A stretch of DNA of 51,938 nucleotides from an uncultured Bacteroidota bacterium (lineage in GTDB: Bacteria > Bacteroidota > Bacteroidia > Flavobacteriales > BACL11), in the NCBI GenBank assembly GCA_902514225.1, contig CABXPN010000005.1:1-51938 (forward strand), written 5' to 3'. The stretch's first letter is position 1, and the number at the start of each line of letters is the position of its first letter. The notes under the pieces are model-generated. The model made no database searches, had not been told where the DNA came from, and worked only from the letters and a program-made list of their open reading frames with translations. The position numbers were made by a program, and so were the translations under genes. Shown piece after piece: positions 1-9,213 of this stretch.

Positions 1-776
1 AATTTTTGATATGCATCTTTTGAAAGAATACCATGAGTACAATAAGCTCTTACAGATGTAGCTCCTTGCTGAATCATTAAATCAGCAGATTTAGTTAAAG
101 TTCCAGCTGTATCTACCATGTCATCAATAATTACAACATCTTTTCCTTTTACATCCCCAAGTACTTTCATCTCTCCAATTTCATTTGCTTTTTTACGCTC
201 TTTATAACAAATAACAACTCCTGAATTAAGTAATTTACCATAAGCATTTGCCCTTTTACTCCCTCCCATATCTGGAGATGCAATTACTACATTCTCTAAA
301 TTTAAACTATTAATGTCTTCCACAAAAAGTTCGGAAGCATATAAATGATCTACAGGAACCTCAAAAAATCCTTGAATTTGATCGGCATGTAAATCTATTG
401 TCATTATTCGGCTTACACCTGCTGCCGAAAGTAAATTAGCTACTAATTTGGATCCTATCGGAACTCTTGGTTTTCCTTTTTTGTCCTGTCGAGCATAACC
501 AAAATAAGGCATTACAGCAATTATGTTTGCTGCAGACGCTCTTTTTGCAGCATCTATCATTAGTAATAATTCCATTAAATTATCTGATGGTGGTGTAGTG
601 GATTGTATTAAAAACACATCTGTCCCACGAACTGTTTCATCAAAAGATGGTTCGAATTCTCCATCTGAAAATTCAACAACTGAAGAAGCACTTAATTCAA
701 CACCAAACGACTTAGCAATTTCGGTCGCTAATTGTTTTGTGTTACTCCCTGCAAAAAATTTAATCGGTTTATTCAT
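1..776 (-). CDS. prs: Ribose-phosphate pyrophosphokinase (PRPP synthetase), 3' end cut by window
   Basis: Makes 5-phosphoribosyl-1-pyrophosphate from ribose 5-phosphate and ATP in the cytosol, feeding purine, pyrimidine, His, Trp and NAD synthesis. The minus strand reads MNKPIKFFAGSNTKQLA from an ATG at 776, then FSDGEFEPSF, the ATP-loop region RQDKKGKPR, DLHADQIQGFF (divalent-cation and ATP-binding His/Asp) and the PRPP-binding loop VVIIDDMVDTAGTLTKSA. About 258 codons are present of the roughly 310 usual for the family, so only the C-terminal part is missing, beyond position 1. AAGGAAAC just upstream of the ATG is purine-rich, and a TATATTTG -7 element lies at 801-808. Identification is firm. 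Confidence 0.97.
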   Translation of the reverse strand, partial: MNKPIKFFAGSNTKQLATEIAKSFGVELSASSVVEFSDGEFEPSFDETVRGTDVFLIQSTTPPSDNLMELLLMIDAAKRASAANIIAVMPYFGYARQDKKGKPRVPIGSKLVANLLSAAGVSRIMTIDLHADQIQGFFEVPVDHLYASELFVEDINSLNLENVVIASPDMGGSKRANAYGKLLNSGVVICYKERKKANEIGEMKVLGDVKGKDVVIIDDMVDTAGTLTKSADLMIQQGATSVRAYCTHGILSKDAYQK

Positions 777-800
777 TGTTTCCTTATTTAAAAAGGGGTG

Positions 801-808
801 CAAATATA
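801..808 (-). promoter_or_regulatory. Bacteroidota -7 element for prs
   Basis: The minus strand reads TATATTTG, an exact match to the Bacteroidota consensus TAnnTTTG, 24 nt upstream of the prs ATG. No clear -33 TTTG was seen. Confidence 0.6.
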
Positions 809-867
809 GTAAAATATCTGATAAAAATTATTTTTCTGAAAAATCTATTATATGAGGAATTATGTAT

Positions 868-875
868 TATTTTTG
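868..875 (+). promoter_or_regulatory. -7 element for tRNA-Leu
   Basis: TATTTTTG matches TAnnTTTG and ends 18 nt before the first base of the tRNA, a plausible distance for a short pre-tRNA leader. Confidence 0.55.
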
Positions 876-893
876 CGACACCAAAACTGAAAT

Positions 894-978
894 GCCCAGG
901 TGGCGGAATTGGTAGACGCGTTGGTCTCAAACACCAATGGAGTAATCCGTGCCGGTTCGAGCCCGGCTCTGGGTACCA
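894..978 (+). tRNA. tRNA-Leu (anticodon CAA)
   Basis: The cloverleaf can be folded by eye. The acceptor stem GCCCAGG pairs with TCTGGGT, including two G-U pairs. The D-arm contains GGCGGAATTGGTAGACGC. The anticodon stem TTGGT/ACCAA closes a seven-base loop CTCAAAC with anticodon CAA, which reads UUG. A long variable arm follows, as in class II tRNAs. The T-arm is GCCGG-TTCGAGC-CCGGC. The discriminator base is A and CCA is encoded (976-978). The long variable arm and the anticodon both support Leu. Confidence 0.96.
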
Positions 979-1010
979 AAAAGCTCTCTTTATTAGGAGA
1001 GCTTTTTTTA
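979..1010 (+). terminator. Rho-independent terminator of tRNA-Leu
   Basis: An inverted repeat AAGCTCTC / GAGAGCTT with a short AT-rich loop is followed by a T run (1003-1009). It begins directly after the encoded CCA, as expected for a single-tRNA transcript. Confidence 0.85.
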
Positions 1011-1016
1011 TTTTAT

Positions 1017-1024
1017 TATGTTTG
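1017..1024 (+). promoter_or_regulatory. -7 element for the 1045-2960 gene pair
   Basis: TATGTTTG matches TAnnTTTG and lies 20 nt upstream of the ATG at 1045, just past the tRNA terminator. No good -33 element was seen. Confidence 0.5.
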
Positions 1025-1044
1025 CCAATCAATAAAATAAAAGT

Positions 1045-1944
1045 ATGAAACCAACATTATTAATTTTAGCAGCAGGAATGGGAAGCCGATATGGTGGATT
1101 AAAACAAATAGATGGAATAGGGCCAAATGAAGAGCCTATTATTGAATATTCCATATATGATGCAATAAACTCAGGATTTGGTAAAATTGTTTTTGTAATA
1201 CGGAGAGAGTTTGATGAAGCATTTCGGAATAGATTTGATAAGTTTAAAAATAAAATAATCATAGAATACACTTATCAAGAAGTAAACCCTAAAGTAGAGG
1301 GGATTATAACTGTTGAGCGTACAAAACCTTGGGGGACATCTCATGCTGTATTAGTAGCAAAAGACGTTATAAATGAACCATTTGCAGTTATAAATGCAGA
1401 TGATTATTATGGATCCGAATCTTATAAACTAATAGCAGATTTTTTAACAAAAGAATGCTCCTCTTCATTAATGGCAATGATAGGATATACTTTACACAAT
1501 ACATTGTCGGAACATGGTACGGTTAACAGAGGGGTGTGTGAATTAGACTCAGATAATAATCTTGTGGAAGTAATTGAAAGAACAAAAATTGCGGAACAAA
1601 ATGGAGTGGTAAATTATAATATTGGTGCGGAAGATCCATTAGGAGAAGTAGATAGAAACTCTAGTGTTTCTATGAATTATTGGGGATTTCATCCAAGCAT
1701 ATTTGAAGAAATTGAAAAAGGGCTTCATAATTTTATGAGAGAAAATCCTGAAAACCCTACTGCTGAATATTACATACCAAATATTATTACAGATATGATT
1801 ATAAGTGGACAAATGAGTGTTTGTGTAATACCTACTAATGACAATTGGTTTGGAGTAACTTATAAAGAAGATAAGCCAATGGCAATTGAGTCTATCAACA
1901 GATATATTGAGGAAGGTATCTATCCTAAAAATTTATGGAGTTAA
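1045..1944 (+). CDS. Sugar-1-phosphate nucleotidyltransferase
   Basis: A 299-residue NTP-transferase (GT-A-like fold) that should couple an NTP to a sugar 1-phosphate, giving an NDP-sugar in the cytosol. The N-terminal signature LILAAGMGSRYGGLKQ (residues 5-20) is the nucleotide-binding loop with its conserved Arg and Lys, and NADDYYG (about residue 117) holds the metal-binding acidic residues. The gene overlaps the downstream phosphotransferase gene by 10 bp, so the two are probably translationally coupled. That pairing resembles anomeric-kinase plus uridylyltransferase salvage pairs such as AmgK/MurU. Substrate (GlcNAc-1-P, MurNAc-1-P or another sugar) cannot be decided from sequence. RmlA-type thymidylyltransferase is the main alternative. 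Confidence 0.8.
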   Translation: MKPTLLILAAGMGSRYGGLKQIDGIGPNEEPIIEYSIYDAINSGFGKIVFVIRREFDEAFRNRFDKFKNKIIIEYTYQEVNPKVEGIITVERTKPWGTSHAVLVAKDVINEPFAVINADDYYGSESYKLIADFLTKECSSSLMAMIGYTLHNTLSEHGTVNRGVCELDSDNNLVEVIERTKIAEQNGVVNYNIGAEDPLGEVDRNSSVSMNYWGFHPSIFEEIEKGLHNFMRENPENPTAEYYIPNIITDMIISGQMSVCVIPTNDNWFGVTYKEDKPMAIESINRYIEEGIYPKNLWS

Positions 1945-2960
1945 TTCAATCTCAAAAGATAGTGTCCCAATTTTTACCAAAAGGGGAGGTTATACAAATA
2001 AAAGAATCTGAGAAAGGTCTGATTAATCAGACCTTTATTGTTTGGGTTGAAAATAATTTTACATTAAAGAAATATATTCTACAATCTATAAATACATCTA
2101 TTTTCCAAAACTATAAATTAACTCTAGAAAACATAATTGAAGTAAAGAAAGCAATAACTGAAAGCTCTTTTTCTTATAGTTTCCCTACTCCAATTGATAA
2201 CAAATATATTAATATCTCCAATCAAGTTTGGAGATTAATTCCATTTGTAGAACAAAGTATTTGTTTTGAGAAGATTACAGATAAAAAACTAGCATTTGAA
2301 GCATCTGTTTGCTTGGGAAGTTTTTATTATGTCTTACATAATTTTGATACAGATAAATTACACGAAACACTCCCAGATTTTCATAATGCAAATAAACGAT
2401 ATAATCAGTTGGAGGACGCAATTACTTCTGCAGAAGATGAGAGAAAAATAAATGCTTTTCATCTAATTGAAAACATAAAAAAGGAGAAAGAAGTTCTGAT
2501 AAAATTTGACATACTTAACAAGGTTCTTCCAAAAAGAGTCTGTCATTTTGATACAAAAATCAGTAATTTTTTGTTTGATAAGGAAACAAATAAAGCAAAA
2601 GCTCTAATTGATTTGGACACTCTAATGCCGGGGACTATTTTGTCAGACATAGGAGATATGATTAGAACATATAGTAATCCATTAGGAGAAGAATCCTCTG
2701 ATTTTGACAACATAAAAGCAGACAAAGAAATTGTAAATTTAATAATAAGAGGGTTTCTAAAATCTTCAGAGGAAATTTTAAACCAGAACGAAAAATTAAA
2801 TTTAATATTTGCTGGAAAAGCTATTACATTAATGCAATCTGTCCGTTTTTTAACAGACTATCTAAATAATGATGTTTATTACAAAACAACTTATAAGGAT
2901 CAGAATTGGGTAAGAGCACAAAATCAATGGTACTTGTATTGTTCGTTAAAAGACATTTAA
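1935..2960 (+). CDS. APH-fold phosphotransferase, probable N-acetylhexosamine 1-kinase-like
   Basis: A 341-residue kinase of the aminoglycoside phosphotransferase / choline kinase fold. The catalytic loop is visible as [13 protein letters not shown] (H-x-D-x4-N, about residues 204-216) and the metal-binding Asp as [10 protein letters not shown] (about 226-235). The N-terminal lobe has GLINQTFIV (about 29-37), a variant of the Gly-rich loop of the NahK-like branch. Family members include N-acetylhexosamine 1-kinase (NahK) and the MurNAc/GlcNAc anomeric kinase AmgK. The 10-bp overlap with the upstream nucleotidyltransferase gene supports kinase-then-nucleotidyl-transfer action on one sugar. Homologues are often labelled mucin desulfatase or phosphotransferase. 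The exact sugar is uncertain. A perfect 24-bp palindrome lies inside the gene at 2013-2036. Confidence 0.75.
   Translation: MELIQSQKIVSQFLPKGEVIQIKESEKGLINQTFIVWVENNFTLKKYILQSINTSIFQNYKLTLENIIEVKKAITESSFSYSFPTPIDNKYINISNQVWRLIPFVEQSICFEKITDKKLAFEASVCLGSFYYVLHNFDTDKLHETLPDFHNANKRYNQLEDAITSAEDERKINAFHLIENIKKEKEVLIKFDILNKVLPKRVCHFDTKISNFLFDKETNKAKALIDLDTLMPGTILSDIGDMIRTYSNPLGEESSDFDNIKADKEIVNLIIRGFLKSSEEILNQNEKLNLIFAGKAITLMQSVRFLTDYLNNDVYYKTTYKDQNWVRAQNQWYLYCSLKDI
2013..2036. repeat. Perfect 24-bp palindrome inside the phosphotransferase gene
   Basis: The half-site AAAGGTCTGATT is followed directly by its exact reverse complement AATCAGACCTTT. It spans codons for EKGLINQTF, a conserved family segment, so coding constraint explains part of the symmetry but not a perfect 12+12 match. 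Confidence 0.9.
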
Positions 2961-2964
2961 TTTA

Positions 2965-2972
2965 TATATTTG
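2965..2972 (+). promoter_or_regulatory. -7 element for purT with almost no leader
   Basis: TATATTTG matches TAnnTTTG and ends only 4 nt before the purT ATG, so a transcript from here would start at or next to the start codon. Confidence 0.5.
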
Positions 2973-2976
2973 TATT

Positions 2977-4137
2977 ATGAGAAAAAAGATATTATTATTA
3001 GGTTCTGGAGAACTAGGGAAAGAGGTGGTTATTGCCATGCAAAGACTAGGTCAATATGTAATTGCAGTAGATAACTATAAAGACGCACCCGCCATGCAAG
3101 TTGCACACGAATATGAAGTGATAAATATGTTGGATGGTGAAGAGCTAGATAGAATTGTAGAAAAACACAAGCCTGATTTTATTGTTCCGGAAGTAGAAAG
3201 TATAAGAACCGAACGATTTTATGATTATGAAAAAAAAGGCTATACGGTGATTCCTTCTGCAAAAGCAGCTAATTTTACCATGAATCGAAAAGCAATCCGT
3301 GATTTGGCAGCTATTGATTTAGGAGTAAAAACTGCAAAATACAAATACGCTACTTCTTATCAGGAGTTGAAAGAAGGAGTTGATTTTACAGGAATGCCTT
3401 GTGTGGTAAAACCTTTAATGTCTAGTTCCGGGAAAGGGCAATCAGTAATAAAAACAGAATCCGACATTGAAAAAGCATGGAATTATGCTATGGAAGGATC
3501 TAGAGGAGATTTGATGGAAGTAATAGTTGAAGCTTTTATTGATTTTGATTATGAAATAACCCTTTTAACCCTCACTCAAAATAATGGCAATACTCTTTAT
3601 TGCCCACCAATAGGACACAGACAAGAAAGAGGGGATTACCAAGAAAGTTGGCAACCCATGAGAATGGAAGATTCCCATTTGAAAACATCACAAGAGATGG
3701 CCGATAAAGTAACAAAAGCACTTGGTGGGAGTGGAATTTGGGGGGTAGAATTTTTTATTGGTAAAGATGGAGTATATTTCTCAGAACTATCTCCAAGACC
3801 ACACGATACTGGGATGGTAACCCTTGCGGGAACACAAAATTTTACGGAATTTGAATTGCATGCCCGTGCTATTTTAGGTATTCCTGTAATGGATATTCCA
3901 CTTGTTAGAAACGGAGCTTCTGCAGTTGTATTGGCAGATAAAGAAAATACGGAATTCCCAAATATTACAGGATTAGAAGAAGCTGCTAAATTTAGAAATA
4001 CGGACGTTAAAGTTTTTGGGAAACCAACAACACGAAAGTACAGAAGAATGGCTGTTGCCTTATCTTATGGGTCTGAAAGTACTGATAAATTAGTAGAAGA
4101 AGCAAAAGAAGTTGCTTCTAAGATAAAGGTAGACTAA
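2977..4137 (+). CDS. purT: Formate-dependent phosphoribosylglycinamide formyltransferase (PurT)
   Basis: Uses formate and ATP to convert GAR to FGAR, the third step of purine synthesis, without folate; cytosolic. The 386-residue length is typical. Visible features are the N-terminal [20 protein letters not shown] nucleotide-fold segment, [14 protein letters not shown], the ATP-grasp region with [16 protein letters not shown] (about residues 146-161) and the C-terminal [20 protein letters not shown] and [11 protein letters not shown] motifs that bind Mg-ATP. It has its own -7 element 4 nt before the ATG. The stop codon overlaps that of the convergent glycosylasparaginase gene by 4 bp, leaving no room for a terminator between them. 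Identification is firm. Confidence 0.96.
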   Translation: MRKKILLLGSGELGKEVVIAMQRLGQYVIAVDNYKDAPAMQVAHEYEVINMLDGEELDRIVEKHKPDFIVPEVESIRTERFYDYEKKGYTVIPSAKAANFTMNRKAIRDLAAIDLGVKTAKYKYATSYQELKEGVDFTGMPCVVKPLMSSSGKGQSVIKTESDIEKAWNYAMEGSRGDLMEVIVEAFIDFDYEITLLTLTQNNGNTLYCPPIGHRQERGDYQESWQPMRMEDSHLKTSQEMADKVTKALGGSGIWGVEFFIGKDGVYFSELSPRPHDTGMVTLAGTQNFTEFELHARAILGIPVMDIPLVRNGASAVVLADKENTEFPNITGLEEAAKFRNTDVKVFGKPTTRKYRRMAVALSYGSESTDKLVEEAKEVASKIKVD

Positions 4138-5123
4138 CTCTTGCTATATACAAATTTACTGTCCACTAATTCTTCTTGCTCATCTGTATTTATTGCATAT
4201 TGAAACCCTTCTTTTATTGAATAAGATCCATGCTCTCCTTTTTTATTAATCGCTAAAAATCCAACCTGAAAATCTTTATGGTCTGATTGCTGTTCTATAA
4301 TTCGTTGAATAGCTAATTCACAAGCTTGTTGAGGGGATTTTCCTTGTCTCATAAATTCTACAATAAGAAAAGAACCAGCCATCTTAATTACCGCTTCTCC
4401 TTTCCCTGTTGCACAAGCAGCTCCGTATTTGTTATCCGCATACAATCCAGCTCCAATAATTGGAGAATCTCCTACTCTTCCATAATATTTCCAAGCCAAA
4501 CCTGAAGTAGTACAACTTCCAGATAAATTCCCGTCTTTATCCAAAGCAATCATGCCAATTGTGTCATGATTATGCTGATCAATAAACATTTGATCTTGAG
4601 GATGATTCTCTAGCCATTGTTTCCATCTTTTTTCCGCATTTTTAGTTAACATATTTTCTTCTTTAAACCCTTGCTGCAATGCAAATTTTAAAGCTCCATC
4701 TCCTGATAACATGATATGAGGTGTCTCCTCCATAACTTTTCTGGCAACTGAAATTGCATTTTTAATGTTTTTTAAAAATGAAACTGATCCGCAATTGCCT
4801 GTCTCATCCATAATACAAGCATCAAGAGTAACATTACCTTCTCTATCTGGCATGCCACCATAACCTACTGAGGTACAGCTAGGATCTGATTCCGTAACCA
4901 TTACACCTTTTTCCACCGCATCTAAAGCTCTTCCGTTATTTTTTAAAATTTCCCACGCTACTTTGTTGGCTTCAACTCCATGTCTCCATGTAGAAATTAC
5001 AATTGCATTATTTTCCATAATATTTGATTTTGCTATTAATTGAGGTGCAATAGAAATTCCTAGTCCTACCGCTGTTGTGTTTTTAATAAAACGTCTTCTT
5101 GTATTTACTTTTTCTCTACCCAA
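4134..5123 (-). CDS. N4-(beta-N-acetylglucosaminyl)-L-asparaginase (glycosylasparaginase), Tat-exported
   Basis: An N-terminal-nucleophile hydrolase that cleaves the GlcNAc-Asn bond left after glycoprotein breakdown. The self-cleavage site is visible in [12 protein letters not shown] (Thr of HDTIGM, about residues 186-191); downstream motifs include [15 protein letters not shown] and [10 protein letters not shown]. The N-terminus carries a twin-arginine signal, [17 protein letters not shown], so export by Tat is predicted. The only start that keeps it is TTG at 5123, which lies 19 bp inside ispG; the next ATG (MENNAIV, at 5018) would delete it. The gene sits last in a minus-strand run with a PNGase F-like gene and ispG. 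Identification is good; choice of start is moderate. Confidence 0.88.
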   Translation of the reverse strand: MGREKVNTRRRFIKNTTAVGLGISIAPQLIAKSNIMENNAIVISTWRHGVEANKVAWEILKNNGRALDAVEKGVMVTESDPSCTSVGYGGMPDREGNVTLDACIMDETGNCGSVSFLKNIKNAISVARKVMEETPHIMLSGDGALKFALQQGFKEENMLTKNAEKRWKQWLENHPQDQMFIDQHNHDTIGMIALDKDGNLSGSCTTSGLAWKYYGRVGDSPIIGAGLYADNKYGAACATGKGEAVIKMAGSFLIVEFMRQGKSPQQACELAIQRIIEQQSDHKDFQVGFLAINKKGEHGSYSIKEGFQYAINTDEQEELVDSKFVYSKS

Positions 5124-7018
5124 TCTCCATGTTTTTTAATAAGGTTAATTAAAGAGGTAACCGCTTCCTGTTCAGGAATATTTTTTTCTACTACCGTTTG
5201 TTCTTTGTAAAGTGTAATTTTTCCTTTCCCAGTACCCACATATCCATAATCCGCATCTGCCATTTCTCCTGGTCCGTTTACAATACATCCCATTATTCCA
5301 ATCTTTACTCCTTTTAAATGATCTGTTTCTTTTCGAATTTTTGCAGTGGTTTCTTGCAAATCAAAAAGAGTTCTCCCGCAAGATGGACAAGAAATATATT
5401 CCGTTTTGGAAATTCTACATCTGCTGGCTTGAAGTATTCCAAAGGATAAGGAATTTACAGATTGATCAGAACCAAAATTTTCTGCTGCAATAAAAATACC
5501 GTCTCCCAATCCATCTAAAAATAGCGCTCCAAAATCAGAACTTGCTGAAAGTTGTAATTGCTGTTCTGATAAATTTTCATAAGCCCTCCCAATTATTACT
5601 GGAGTTTTAATATTATTATTCATCAGTTCAGTAAATAGTTTTCTCTGTTCTGCTAATCCGTTTTCATTGTAAGTATCTATCATTAAAATAGCTGTTTTAT
5701 CTCCTTTCAATTTATCATACAACTCTTTTGATAATTCAGAAAGACAAACATAAACTACATTAATTTTCTTAGATAGTTCCGTTTCATCTAAATAATCATT
5801 TATAGTTAAAAAGGGATATCCTTTTTTGTGTGTTAACCATTTTTTGTAATTGTAAATAATCCCTAAAGTTCCCGGAACTTCAAAATTTACATCATGATTG
5901 CCTACAAACACATAATCGGCAGCCATATCCGAAATGTGCCATTTATCCAATGGAACAGAATAGTTATATCCCAAAGCAAACAAGGATGCAGCTGTAATTT
6001 TTTCTTTTAGGCAAAAATCAGCCATCACAATTGGTACATTTTTACCTCCAATATTCAGAACCTCATCCGTTTCTCTTTTTACATAATCAAAAGAGTGTAA
6101 GGGATTTTTTGTGATTTCTTCTATCTTTTCATGTTGTTCTATTCCATTAAAATGAGATAGTAATTTTTGAGCTACTGGCATTTCGTGTTCTGGAGCTTCC
6201 GTTAATGAAACTCTAATAGTATCTCCCAAACCATCTGCTAAAAGTGTTCCTATCCCCACTGCAGATTTTATTCTTCCATCCTCACCTTCTCCGGCTTCTG
6301 TTACTCCCAAATGAAGAGGGTAATTCATATCTTCTTTTATCATTTCAGATACCAACATTCGATATGCTTGCACCATAACTCTAGTGTTAGATGCCTTCAT
6401 CGATAAAATTATTTCATGATAATCTTCTTCTCGACAAATACGTAAAAACTCCATAGCAGACTCTACCATTCCTTTTGGAGTATCTCCATAACGGCTCAAA
6501 ATTCTATCAGAAAGAGATCCATGATTAGTCCCAATTCTCATAGCTGTTCCATACTCTTTACAAATACGAACAAGTGGAGTAAACTTTACTTTTATTCGTT
6601 CTAATTCCGCATTGTACGTTTCGTCCGAATATTCAATCTCCTCAAACTTCTTTTTATCAGCATAGTTCCCAGGATTTACTCTTACTTTTTCTACAATTCT
6701 AGCAGCAACTTCCGCAGCGTTAGGAGTAAAATGAATATCTGCAACAATAGGAGTAGTATATCCTCTTTTCAGTAGTTCGTCTTTTATGTTCTGTAAGTTT
6801 TCCGCTTCCTTTATAGATGGAGCAGTGATTCTGACAAGTTCACATCCTGATTCTATCATCCTGATGGATTCATCTACAGTAGCTTCCGTATCCATAGTGT
6901 CTGTAATTGTCATAGATTGTACTCTTATCGGATTATTATTTCCAATAGCAATATTACCTACTTTTACTTCTCTGGTTTTAAATCTAGAGTAATTACTTAA
7001 TGAGTTACAATATTTCAT
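5105..7018 (-). CDS. ispG: 4-hydroxy-3-methylbut-2-en-1-yl diphosphate synthase, long form (IspG/GcpE)
   Basis: Reduces MEcPP to HMBPP, the next-to-last step of the MEP isoprenoid pathway, with a [4Fe-4S] cluster. The N-terminal TIM barrel shows VGNIAIGNNNPIRVQSMTITDT and HLGVTEAGEGEDGR. The C-terminal cluster domain shows CPSCGRTLFDLQ and GCIVNGPGEMADADYGYVG, giving three Cys and the conserved Glu. At 637 residues it is the long type, with an insert of roughly 250 residues between the two domains, as in Bacteroidota and plants (shorter bacterial forms are about 370). The ATG at 7018 abuts the stop codon of the PNGase-like gene with no gap, and its 3' end overlaps the glycosylasparaginase start. 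dxs, from the same pathway, is at 32556-34478. Confidence 0.96.
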   Translation of the reverse strand: MKYCNSLSNYSRFKTREVKVGNIAIGNNNPIRVQSMTITDTMDTEATVDESIRMIESGCELVRITAPSIKEAENLQNIKDELLKRGYTTPIVADIHFTPNAAEVAARIVEKVRVNPGNYADKKKFEEIEYSDETYNAELERIKVKFTPLVRICKEYGTAMRIGTNHGSLSDRILSRYGDTPKGMVESAMEFLRICREEDYHEIILSMKASNTRVMVQAYRMLVSEMIKEDMNYPLHLGVTEAGEGEDGRIKSAVGIGTLLADGLGDTIRVSLTEAPEHEMPVAQKLLSHFNGIEQHEKIEEITKNPLHSFDYVKRETDEVLNIGGKNVPIVMADFCLKEKITAASLFALGYNYSVPLDKWHISDMAADYVFVGNHDVNFEVPGTLGIIYNYKKWLTHKKGYPFLTINDYLDETELSKKINVVYVCLSELSKELYDKLKGDKTAILMIDTYNENGLAEQRKLFTELMNNNIKTPVIIGRAYENLSEQQLQLSASSDFGALFLDGLGDGIFIAAENFGSDQSVNSLSFGILQASRCRISKTEYISCPSCGRTLFDLQETTAKIRKETDHLKGVKIGIMGCIVNGPGEMADADYGYVGTGKGKITLYKEQTVVEKNIPEQEAVTSLINLIKKHGDWVEKK

Positions 7019-9199
7019 TTATTGTTTTACAAATTTCTGAATTATTGAAGTGTTATTCCCTTGAACTTGTATTGTATAGATTCCATTAGGAAAAGATGAT
7101 ATAGAAATGTTTTCTGAATTAGAATTTGCTGTTTTGGAATAGATTTCTTCTCCCAACAAATTAAGAATCTTAATTTCTGAATTTATTAAAGAAGCGGATT
7201 CTAATCTAATATTATCCGTTGCAGGATTTGGGGAAATATCTAACTTATCCAATATGTTTTCAGAAGAAAGTATCGTTCCAACCCTAAAATTATGTATGAT
7301 GTTGGTCCCAAAATCTGCATTAAAGTTAGAAAACCAAGTTCCAGGGACATTTCGTAATTTGACATAGCCTACTCCATCAGAATTTGCCCAATAATCTAAA
7401 CCATCTTCATCTGAATCTTCTACAATAAAAGTATAACATCCGCTTTCAAATTCTATGGTGTCTCTGTATTGATCATTTATGTACATAGTCTGTGAAATAT
7501 AATGATCTGTTCCATCATCATTTAGAAATTTCCAAGACGTTTCTGACACATTACCACCTCCAGAATTTGTTTGAGTCCAAACAGCAAATATTTCTTCATA
7601 TTGTGGAACATGATCAAATGGAGTTTTCATCATATTATTATCTAAATATTCATCTGGTTGCCCATTTGGATTAGAAAGTGACACTTGAAACACATCTTTT
7701 GTTCCTCCCCAATTCTGTAAAAGTGGAAGTTCAACTTCTTCTTCCTCCATAAAAGCAAGATAACCATTCCAAGTATATGTGTGAACAACCCCTCCTTCTA
7801 CTTTATATTCTATAACTACAGAAGTAAGTGGATCTGAACCATAATTTCTAATTTTTATTAGAGGTTTCCCACAAATAGGATTAAATCTCGAATATTCATC
7901 TTTTAAAGATGGCTTTATAATATCAGTAATTTCTGCTGAGTTTGTAAAATTTGCTCCTTCATACAAAAATAATTGACAGTCAATAATATAAGAAGGAGTT
8001 TGTGTTCCACTCCAACTATACGATTGAAAATCTACATTTATTTCTACAGAATCAGAAGAAGTAATATAATTACTTATCTCATGATCAAAGGTTTGAGCTC
8101 TTTTCCCAGGACACCAATTTGCTCTATCATAAATCCAAGTCCCTCCTTGGGGAGAGATTGGGTTAATCCCGCAATCTGAATCCCAATTAAACTGAGTGTG
8201 AGTTAATGATCCGTCTACATGTAAAGAATAATCTATAGGTTTGAATTCCGCAGCAGATTGATTATTATCAAAACCGTGACCAGTAGTTGTCATTTTTACC
8301 ATTGCCTGCGTTGAGTTGGAGTCAATCCAAAACATTTTTGGAGGTAGGCAAGATTGCTCAAAAGCAGATGAAGTAGTGTAAGAACATCCTCCTGCATAAA
8401 TATTTTGTAATGAAGTAACATTTCTAGGAGGTGTCCCCTGAATAAACTCAAAATCTAAAGTTGCGGAAAATCCTGAAGACCAACCACTATAATGAGCTCT
8501 TATTTCCACTGAATCTTGTAATATAGAAGCGAAATCTGTAACATCAAAAATATGTGTGAATTCCCAATTATTATTAAGTCCACTTCCATATGGAGTTATA
8601 ACTCTAGCAAGTTCATACTTTTCAATTACATCAAAATAAGAATACCAATTATTTGTACTATTTATTAATAAACCTGTGGGATTTACATAAATAGAATCAA
8701 TTATATTGCCAATAGAATCAAAGATCATATTATAGAATCCTGCAGGGAAATAATAAAAAGTATCAATAGGTATTGTTGGTTGTGTAGTATAAAAAATAAC
8801 CACTTCAACAGGAATAGAAATTGTTGAGTCAATCGAACTGGTTAAAGTATCCCAGTAATAAATATATGAGGTGTCAGTAATCATTAATGTATCTACTCCA
8901 ACCCCATTAACTGTAAAAGCAGGTGTTTGTTGTAAAGTTGAATCAATTTCTCCTGTTCGGTGCAAAACTTCAATTTTGGTAGTATAGTCCCAATCAGAGC
9001 ATCCCGAACTTGCGCATCCCATAGTATAGTTTAAATAAATTTTTCTATAAGTTTCAGATCCGTCAGGGAAAACTCCCCATTCATCATAATTTCCATACCA
9101 TGTCATATCGGTTGCATCATGAACGCGAATTATTGTTGTATCTGAAGCAAATGTGTTTAATGTAAATATCGTTAAAACAAGTAATAATACTCTTTTCAT
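7019..9199 (-). CDS. Secreted PNGase F-like glycoamidase with T9SS type A sorting domain
   Basis: A 726-residue exported protein. The signal peptide is MKRVLLLVLTIFTLNTFAS. The PNGase F two-domain core follows: CSDWDYTTKIEV (about 68-79) corresponds to the segment around catalytic Asp60 of Elizabethkingia PNGase F, ARVITPYGSG and FDVTDF match its N-domain, and AAEF plus DRANWCPGKRA match the segments around Glu206 and Arg248/Trp251. These correspondences rest on the reference sequence from memory. A CARDB-like region follows, then a C-terminal type A sorting domain (LDISPNPATDNIRLES to the end) directing T9SS secretion. PNGase F removes N-glycans from Asn. The position of Glu118 appears to be Ser here (YSGW), so activity is likely but unproven. 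The gene follows a DUF502 gene by 14 bp and abuts ispG. Confidence 0.8.
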   Translation of the reverse strand: MKRVLLLVLTIFTLNTFASDTTIIRVHDATDMTWYGNYDEWGVFPDGSETYRKIYLNYTMGCASSGCSDWDYTTKIEVLHRTGEIDSTLQQTPAFTVNGVGVDTLMITDTSYIYYWDTLTSSIDSTISIPVEVVIFYTTQPTIPIDTFYYFPAGFYNMIFDSIGNIIDSIYVNPTGLLINSTNNWYSYFDVIEKYELARVITPYGSGLNNNWEFTHIFDVTDFASILQDSVEIRAHYSGWSSGFSATLDFEFIQGTPPRNVTSLQNIYAGGCSYTTSSAFEQSCLPPKMFWIDSNSTQAMVKMTTTGHGFDNNQSAAEFKPIDYSLHVDGSLTHTQFNWDSDCGINPISPQGGTWIYDRANWCPGKRAQTFDHEISNYITSSDSVEINVDFQSYSWSGTQTPSYIIDCQLFLYEGANFTNSAEITDIIKPSLKDEYSRFNPICGKPLIKIRNYGSDPLTSVVIEYKVEGGVVHTYTWNGYLAFMEEEEVELPLLQNWGGTKDVFQVSLSNPNGQPDEYLDNNMMKTPFDHVPQYEEIFAVWTQTNSGGGNVSETSWKFLNDDGTDHYISQTMYINDQYRDTIEFESGCYTFIVEDSDEDGLDYWANSDGVGYVKLRNVPGTWFSNFNADFGTNIIHNFRVGTILSSENILDKLDISPNPATDNIRLESASLINSEIKILNLLGEEIYSKTANSNSENISISSFPNGIYTIQVQGNNTSIIQKFVKQ

Positions 9200-9213
9200 A
9201 GTTTTTTTATTTT

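Noticed and set aside
784..1048. Two overlapping frames on both strands across the tRNA-Leu
   Set aside because: They run through the tRNA and its terminator and show no protein-like features.
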